DNA of 17,639 nt from an uncultured Prevotella sp. Lineage in GTDB: Bacteria; Bacteroidota; Bacteroidia; Bacteroidales; Bacteroidaceae. Shown in pieces: positions 13,522 through 17,639 of this stretch. The notes below the pieces were generated by a model. It was not told where the DNA came from, searched no databases, and saw only the letters and a list, made by a program, of their open reading frames with translations. The translations under genes were made by a program, and so were the position numbers. Position 1 is the stretch's first letter, and each line of letters opens with the position of its first letter. Where the stretch lies: contig CAMZBS010000042.1 in assembly GCA_947304695.1 (NCBI GenBank), positions 1 through 17,639 on the forward strand. The letters run 5' to 3'.

Positions 13522-15687
13522 TTACTTCAGATAGTCTTCGAAGTACTGGGTGATGCGCTCGTGCAGGTGTACGCTGTTGTGGCCCATCATGTTGTGGCCT
13601 TCGCCAGGATAGGCGAAGAAGTCGGGCTGCGTGCCTGCTTCGGCACAGGCTTTCAGGAACGACAAGGCGTGCTGCGGCACCACAGTGGGATCGTTGTAGC
13701 CGATGATAATCTGCAGCTTTCCCTTCAGGTTCTTGGCCTTGGAGATGAGCGAAGTCTTTGCATAGCCCTCCGGGTTCTGTTCGGGTGTGTCCATGTAGCG
13801 TTCGCCGTACATCACCTCGTACCATTTCCAGTCGATGACGGGGCCTCCGGCCACGCCCACCTTGAACACGTCGGGATAGTTGGTCATGAGCGAAATGGTC
13901 ATGTAGCCGCCGTATGACCAGCCGTGAACACCCAGCCGTGATATGTCAACATAGGGCAGCGAACGCAGGTAGTCCACACCTTTCATCTGGTCCTGCATCT
14001 CAATCTGACCCAGCTGGCGGAAGGTGGCCTGCTCGAAGTCACGGCCACGGTTCTCCGAACCACGGTTGTCGAGAATGAAGACGATATACCCCTTCTGTGC
14101 CATGTAGGTTTCCCAGGAACGGCTCTGCCAGTGCCAGGAAGCCTCGACGTTATGGGCGTGAGGACCGCCGTAGACGTAGACCACGGTGGGATATTTCTTC
14201 GTGGGGTCGAAGTCGGCAGGCTTCACCATGCGGAAGTAAAGGTCGGTCATCCCGTCGGCAGCCTTGATGCTACCGCTTTCGTACTGAGGAACGATGAATT
14301 CATGCCACGGATTTTCTGCCGTGAGCAGGCGGCAGGACTTCCCGTTGTCAGTGCTGACAAGGTCAATGTTATTGGGCACCGTTGGTGTCGTGTATTTATC
14401 GTAGAGCAGCGTTCCGCTTGCCGACAAGTTGCCGTGGTGTACGCCTTCGCCGTTGTCGAGCAGCGTGCGCTTCAGCGTCTTCAGGTCAACGGCATAGAGA
14501 TTCTCCTGTAGGGCATGCTTCTCTTTCGAAGCAATGACAACTGACTTCTGTTTCTTGTTGAAACCCAGCAATTGGGTCACAACCCATTGACCGCTGGTCA
14601 GCTGCTTGAGCTGTTCTCCTTTTATATTATATAGATAAAGGTGGTTGTAGCCGTCTTTCTGACTCTGAAGGATGAACTTCTGACTGTCCCAGGGCAGGAA
14701 CTGGATGGGGTGCAGCGGCTCCACATATTTCGTGCTGGTCTCGCGGCAGAGTTCTGCCAGTCGCTGGCCGTTCAGGGCATCGTAGCTCACAAGGCGGCAG
14801 TCGTTCTGGTCGCGGTTCAGCTCAAACATGTAAACGGTCTGGCCGTCAGGACTCCACGCAATGTTGGTGAAGTATACTGGGACTTCAGGATTGTCAGGGT
14901 TGTCTGGTGTCTTCAGATAAATGGTCTTGCCACTCTTCAAGTCGAAGATGCCCACGGTTACCTTGTGGCTGGTCATGCCAGCCATGGGATATTTGTCGGG
15001 TTCCAACTCTGCTACGCGCGGATCGATGTTCACCTGTGGGTAGTCGGTCACCATGTTCTGATCCATGCGGTAGAAGGCCAGACGCTGTCCGTCGGGACTC
15101 CAGAAGGTGCCCTTGGTAATGCCGAACTCGTCGCGGTGTACTGACTGACCGTAGACAATTTCGCGCGAACCGTCGGTAGATAGCTGGTGCTTTTGTCCTT
15201 GTCCGTCGACCACAAAAAGCTGATAATCCTCAACAAAGGCAGTGGCTCTGGACTGGGCATTCCAGTCGTAGGCCTGCTGGCCAGAGAGACTGTCCTGCCA
15301 TACTATCTTCTTGTCCCGGAAGTCAACGAGCAGGACGGCATGTCTGTTGCCAACCTGTACAAGGGGCTGGTCGGGATAGGGGAATGTGGCGTTCATCAGG
15401 TGGCGGACCTGGCGCACGTCACCGTCGCTCTCTGCCCATTCGTTGATTTGGTCAAGCGTAAAGAGCAGTTTTTTCTTGCCAGTCTTGGCATCAATGGTGT
15501 AGCATTCCTCCACATCAGTCTGCACCAGCTGGTCGCCCCACCATGTGAGAAACATGTTCTGCGGACGCAGGTTGTGGTAGTTGGTGCCACCAAAGTTCAG
15601 GTCTTCAAGCGTGAATAGTTTCTGGGCAGACATGGTCGCTGACAGCAGCAAGGAGAAAAGAATGAAAAGGAAAGGCTTAGTCTTCAT
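13522..15687 (-). CDS. Secreted prolyl tripeptidyl peptidase-like S9 serine protease
   Basis: This 721-aa peptidase of the S9/DPP IV family closely resembles Porphyromonas gingivalis PTP-A, which releases tripeptides ending in proline from peptide N-termini. A signal peptide (residues 1-21, ending MSA) is followed by the beta-propeller with VHRDEFGITKGTFWSPDG (about 183-200; Glu187 probably binds the substrate amino terminus) and YPMAGMTSHKVTVGIFDL. The alpha/beta hydrolase domain holds VYVYGGPHAH, the nucleophile Ser591 in GWSYGG, Asp666 in GYNDP and His698 in GEGHNMMGH. The start is the ATG at 15687: the longer frame upstream only reads the methyltransferase tail out of frame. The first 11 bp overlap that gene's end, so translation is probably coupled. 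It acts in the periplasm or at the surface in peptide use. PTP-A rather than DPP IV specificity rests on remembered similarity. Confidence 0.93.
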   Translation of the reverse strand: MKTKPFLFILFSLLLSATMSAQKLFTLEDLNFGGTNYHNLRPQNMFLTWWGDQLVQTDVEECYTIDAKTGKKKLLFTLDQINEWAESDGDVRQVRHLMNATFPYPDQPLVQVGNRHAVLLVDFRDKKIVWQDSLSGQQAYDWNAQSRATAFVEDYQLFVVDGQGQKHQLSTDGSREIVYGQSVHRDEFGITKGTFWSPDGQRLAFYRMDQNMVTDYPQVNIDPRVAELEPDKYPMAGMTSHKVTVGIFDLKSGKTIYLKTPDNPDNPEVPVYFTNIAWSPDGQTVYMFELNRDQNDCRLVSYDALNGQRLAELCRETSTKYVEPLHPIQFLPWDSQKFILQSQKDGYNHLYLYNIKGEQLKQLTSGQWVVTQLLGFNKKQKSVVIASKEKHALQENLYAVDLKTLKRTLLDNGEGVHHGNLSASGTLLYDKYTTPTVPNNIDLVSTDNGKSCRLLTAENPWHEFIVPQYESGSIKAADGMTDLYFRMVKPADFDPTKKYPTVVYVYGGPHAHNVEASWHWQSRSWETYMAQKGYIVFILDNRGSENRGRDFEQATFRQLGQIEMQDQMKGVDYLRSLPYVDISRLGVHGWSYGGYMTISLMTNYPDVFKVGVAGGPVIDWKWYEVMYGERYMDTPEQNPEGYAKTSLISKAKNLKGKLQIIIGYNDPTVVPQHALSFLKACAEAGTQPDFFAYPGEGHNMMGHNSVHLHERITQYFEDYLK

Positions 15688-17287
15688 CGCTGTCGAAACG
15701 GTTTCGTCTGTTCTTGCCTCCGCTTCGGTCAAAGCGCTCATGGCCGCCACGGTTCGATGAACTCTTGTAGGCTGACTTTCCACCACGGCGTTCACCGTCG
15801 CCTCGTTTGTCGAAACGCTCTTTCTTGCGATCGAAAGAGGGTTTCTTGCGGTCAGAGAAATCTTTTTTGCGGTCAGAGAAGTCCTTCTTGCGGTCGAAAG
15901 AATCTTTCTTTCTGTCAAAGCGTTCTTTGCGTTCGCCCCTGCCTTCACTCAAGTCGTGGCGGTGGAAGGTGAAGGAACGGATGTCGGCTTCCTCGTTTTC
16001 TTCCTGTTCGTCAAGACGCTTCTTGAATTCGCGCTCTTTCTTGAAACGATGCTTCTCAGCCATCTGGCGCTTCTCCTCGTCGGTCTTCATCACACCGCCT
16101 TCGCTGCGGAAGTTCTTCAGCTTGCCGTCGAACATCTGGTATTTGCGGAACTCGCATTCCAGACTGCCGTTGAACACGGGAATCTTGATGGAAGGTTTCA
16201 GGCCGATTTGCTCGAAGCATTCCTCACGGTAGGACAGAATCCAGGCGTCGCCCCCCATGAACTGGTGCTTCAGCCGTTCGCCAATCATGCGGTAGGTGCC
16301 TAGAAGGTCGGGGGTAGAGATGCGTTCTCCGTAGGGCGGGTTGCAGACAATAATGCTCTTCTCCTTAGGCTGCGTAAAGTCCTTGAAGTCTTGCTGTTCC
16401 ACGGTGATGTCCTCGCTCAGACCGGCAGCTTTGGCGTTCAAGCGGGCTGTGTTCACGGCTTTCATGTCAATGTCGTAGCCGTAGATATGGTGTTTGAACT
16501 CGCGTTCCTGTGAATCGTCGTTATAGATGCTGTCGAACAGTTCAGCATCGAAGTCGGGCCATTTCTCGAATGCGTATTCCTTGCGGAACAGGCCAGGAGC
16601 CATGTTGTGGGCAATCAGTGCTGCCTCGACGAGCAGTGTGCCGCTGCCGCACATCGGGTCGATGAAATCGGTGTCGCCCTTCCAGCCCGTCATTAGGATC
16701 ATTCCGGCTGCCAGCACTTCGTTGAGCGGTGCTTCAACACTTTCCTGACGGTAGCCTCGGCGATGGAGTGACTCGCCCGAAGAGTCCAGGCAGAGCGTGC
16801 ATTCGCTTTCTTCAGAAGTCACGTCGGCTATGTGGATGTGCAGACGCAGGTCGGGGTTGGCTACAGAAATGTTGGGACGGGAGCCGGTACGCTCTCTGAA
16901 CTGGTCTACGATGGCATCCTTAACCTTGTAGCTTACGAACTTGGAGTGGCGGAACTCCTCTGAGAACACTACAGCATCGACCGCAAAGGTGTGGTCGTTG
17001 TCCAGATAAAGGCTCCAGTCTAATTTCTTGATTTCCTCATAGACGTCGTCGGCACTTTGTGCCTTGAAGCGGGCAATAGGCTTCAGAATTTTGATGGCCG
17101 TGTGCAAAGAGAAGTTTGCGCGGTACATCATTTCCTTGTCGCCCGTAAACGACACCATGCGTCTGCCTATTTGTACGTTGTTTGCTCCCAGTTGGGTCAG
17201 TTCTTTCGCCAGGACAGGTTCCAGTCCCATGAACGTTTTGGCGATGAGCTCAAATTGGCCTTCGCCAAATTTTGTTTCTTGTTCCAT
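15677..17287 (-). CDS. THUMP-domain class I rRNA methyltransferase with basic repeat tail
   Basis: This 536-aa protein is a SAM-dependent RNA methyltransferase related to the N-terminal (RlmL) half of E. coli RlmKL, which makes m2G in 23S rRNA. The N-terminal ferredoxin-like and THUMP region spans about residues 10-165. The Rossmann methyltransferase domain follows, with the UPF0020 segment HRRGYRQESVEAPLNEVLAA (175-194), the SAM motif DPMCGSGT (210-217) and the catalytic NPPYGER (316-322). From about residue 390 comes a 145-residue, highly charged, disordered tail not needed for the fold, with 7-residue FDRKKDS-type repeats at 457-494. Such tails resemble the RNA-binding extensions of DEAD-box helicases. 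The exact target base is inferred from homology. It is first in the operon with the peptidase and has its own promoter at 17319-17326. Confidence 0.92.
   Translation of the reverse strand: MEQETKFGEGQFELIAKTFMGLEPVLAKELTQLGANNVQIGRRMVSFTGDKEMMYRANFSLHTAIKILKPIARFKAQSADDVYEEIKKLDWSLYLDNDHTFAVDAVVFSEEFRHSKFVSYKVKDAIVDQFRERTGSRPNISVANPDLRLHIHIADVTSEESECTLCLDSSGESLHRRGYRQESVEAPLNEVLAAGMILMTGWKGDTDFIDPMCGSGTLLVEAALIAHNMAPGLFRKEYAFEKWPDFDAELFDSIYNDDSQEREFKHHIYGYDIDMKAVNTARLNAKAAGLSEDITVEQQDFKDFTQPKEKSIIVCNPPYGERISTPDLLGTYRMIGERLKHQFMGGDAWILSYREECFEQIGLKPSIKIPVFNGSLECEFRKYQMFDGKLKNFRSEGGVMKTDEEKRQMAEKHRFKKEREFKKRLDEQEENEEADIRSFTFHRHDLSEGRGERKERFDRKKDSFDRKKDFSDRKKDFSDRKKPSFDRKKERFDKRGDGERRGGKSAYKSSSNRGGHERFDRSGGKNRRNRFDSDED
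15806..15919 (-). repeat. 21-bp in-frame tandem repeats in methyltransferase tail
   Basis: About five copies of a 21-bp unit encode seven-residue repeats of the form FDRKKDS or SDRKKDF, ending in a degenerate FDKRG. The two central copies are nearly identical. The period is a multiple of three, so gain or loss of copies keeps the frame. Confidence 0.85.
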
Positions 17288-17315
17288 TGAATATATACAA
17301 ATACCTGTTTTCGAG

Positions 17316-17364
17316 GTGCAAAGGTACTGAAAAGTTGGGAGTTAGGAGTTAGGAGTTAGGAGTT
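17316..17364 (-). promoter_or_regulatory. Methyltransferase promoter with GTTAGGA heptamers (left arm of inverted repeat)
   Basis: Minus-strand -7 box TACCTTTG lies at 17326-17319, followed by GCACC, giving a start near 17313 and a leader of about 26 nt. Behind it lie heptamers GTTGGGA (17334-17340) and GTTAGGA at 17341-17347, 17348-17354 and 17355-17361, in place of a -33 box. The whole 49-bp block is mirrored at 17409-17457. Confidence 0.7.
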
Positions 17365-17408
17365 TTTTAGGTGCATGAATCCGTAAAAAAAGTTAAACGA
17401 AGCATATT

Positions 17409-17457
17409 AACTCCTCATACCTCACTTCTAACTCCCAACTTTTTAGTAATTTTGCAC
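17409..17457 (+). promoter_or_regulatory. Promoter of the rightmost gene (right arm of inverted repeat)
   Basis: The -7 box TAATTTTG is at 17447-17454, followed by GCAC. Behind it, on the opposite strand, lie degenerate heptamers: GTTGGGA (17439-17433), GTTAGAA (17432-17426), GTGAGGT (17425-17419) and ATGAGGA (17418-17412). By eye, 41 of 49 positions match the left arm in inverted orientation. The 44 bp between the arms are A/T-rich, with no feature I can name. Confidence 0.65.
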
Positions 17458-17486
17458 ATGATGACAAAACCTTCAACTGTAAAGAA

Positions 17487-17639
17487 ATGACCGATATTTT
17501 CTTATATGCAAGCCAACAATCGTCCGATTTGGTGGATATCATTGTATGGGGAATGCTTCTCATAGCAGTGGCTGCTATGGTATTTCTTATTGTTTGGCAG
17601 CGAAAGGCTGGCAAGCAGCTGGCAAACGAGTTGGTGCAA
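17487..17639 (+). CDS. Partial small membrane protein, runs off window end
   Basis: The first 51 codons are visible, open to the window edge, starting at an ATG preceded by AAAGAA, about 28 nt after the predicted transcription start. The product begins MTDIFLYASQQSS, has one hydrophobic helix at about residues 16-37 (VDIIVWGMLLIAVAAMVFLIV), then a basic WQRKAGKQLANELVQ segment, which points to a cytoplasmic C-terminal part. That is the look of an N-terminal anchor on a larger protein, but the family cannot be told from this fragment. The divergent promoter at 17447-17454 supports it as a real gene. Confidence 0.6.
   Translation, partial: MTDIFLYASQQSSDLVDIIVWGMLLIAVAAMVFLIVWQRKAGKQLANELVQ

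Noticed and set aside
14641..15144. 167-residue + strand frame within the peptidase gene
   Set aside because: Antisense to the beta-propeller of the PTP-A-like peptidase, with no domain or promoter.
15688..15948. N-terminal extension of the peptidase (87 more codons)
   Set aside because: It reads the methyltransferase tail out of frame, giving Lys/Arg/Thr/Ser-rich noise; the signal peptide begins exactly at the ATG at 15687.
15807..16232. + strand frame with SFLRSKE-type repeats
   Set aside because: It is the antisense reading of the 21-bp repeats in the methyltransferase tail; the sense frame continues a known enzyme.
17393..17614. 73-residue minus-strand frame near the right edge
   Set aside because: It crosses the divergent promoter and the inverted repeat and is opposite a better-supported gene with a promoter and a membrane helix.

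Overview
The window looks like ordinary chromosome of a Bacteroidota bacterium, most likely Prevotellaceae. The basis is the promoter grammar (extended -7 boxes TAnnTTTGC ahead of nearly every transcription unit), moderate GC, a PTP-A-type prolyl tripeptidyl peptidase, a DUF5686 outer-membrane protein, a DUF2723 (GT117) membrane protein and a fused SpmA/SpmB protein. The genus is an inference from family content and was not computed. There are no rRNA, tRNA, insertion-sequence, prophage or CRISPR signals.

Layout. (1) 69-2612 (+) is a TonB-plug-like/DUF5686 outer-membrane barrel protein, followed after its own promoter by 2736-3878 (+), an unrecognised secreted protein with a repetitive Ser/Arg-rich tail. 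(2) 3887-4909 (-) is a LacI-family repressor ending 8 bp from the previous stop; both stop codons lie in one hairpin. Its upstream region (4910-5134) carries a LacI-type palindrome on its own -33 box, a divergent promoter and a strong terminator, which together outline an approximately 90-nt small RNA. (3) 9093-5135 (-) is a two-gene operon: DUF2723 glycosyltransferase, then a NodB-type polysaccharide deacetylase. (4) 11978-9298 (-) is purD, then a polytopic membrane protein, then a YqaA/DedA-like protein, with a 0-bp gap and a 25-bp overlap. (5) Divergent from purD, 12104-13339 (+) encodes the SpmA-SpmB fusion. (6) 17287-13522 (-) is a THUMP rRNA methyltransferase overlapping by 11 bp a secreted PTP-A-like peptidase. 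(7) 17487 to the window end (+) is the start of a small membrane protein running off the edge.

The coding content is mostly conserved housekeeping and envelope biology. The more unusual material is intergenic: five exact 22-bp-period palindromic repeats with compensatory arm changes between convergent genes (13386-13495), preceded by an 18-bp direct repeat (13344-13385); heptamer-period repeat arrays lying where -33 boxes should be; and a near-perfect inverted duplication of a whole promoter region between two divergent genes (17316-17457). Every intergenic stretch is under 300 bp and each is described below.
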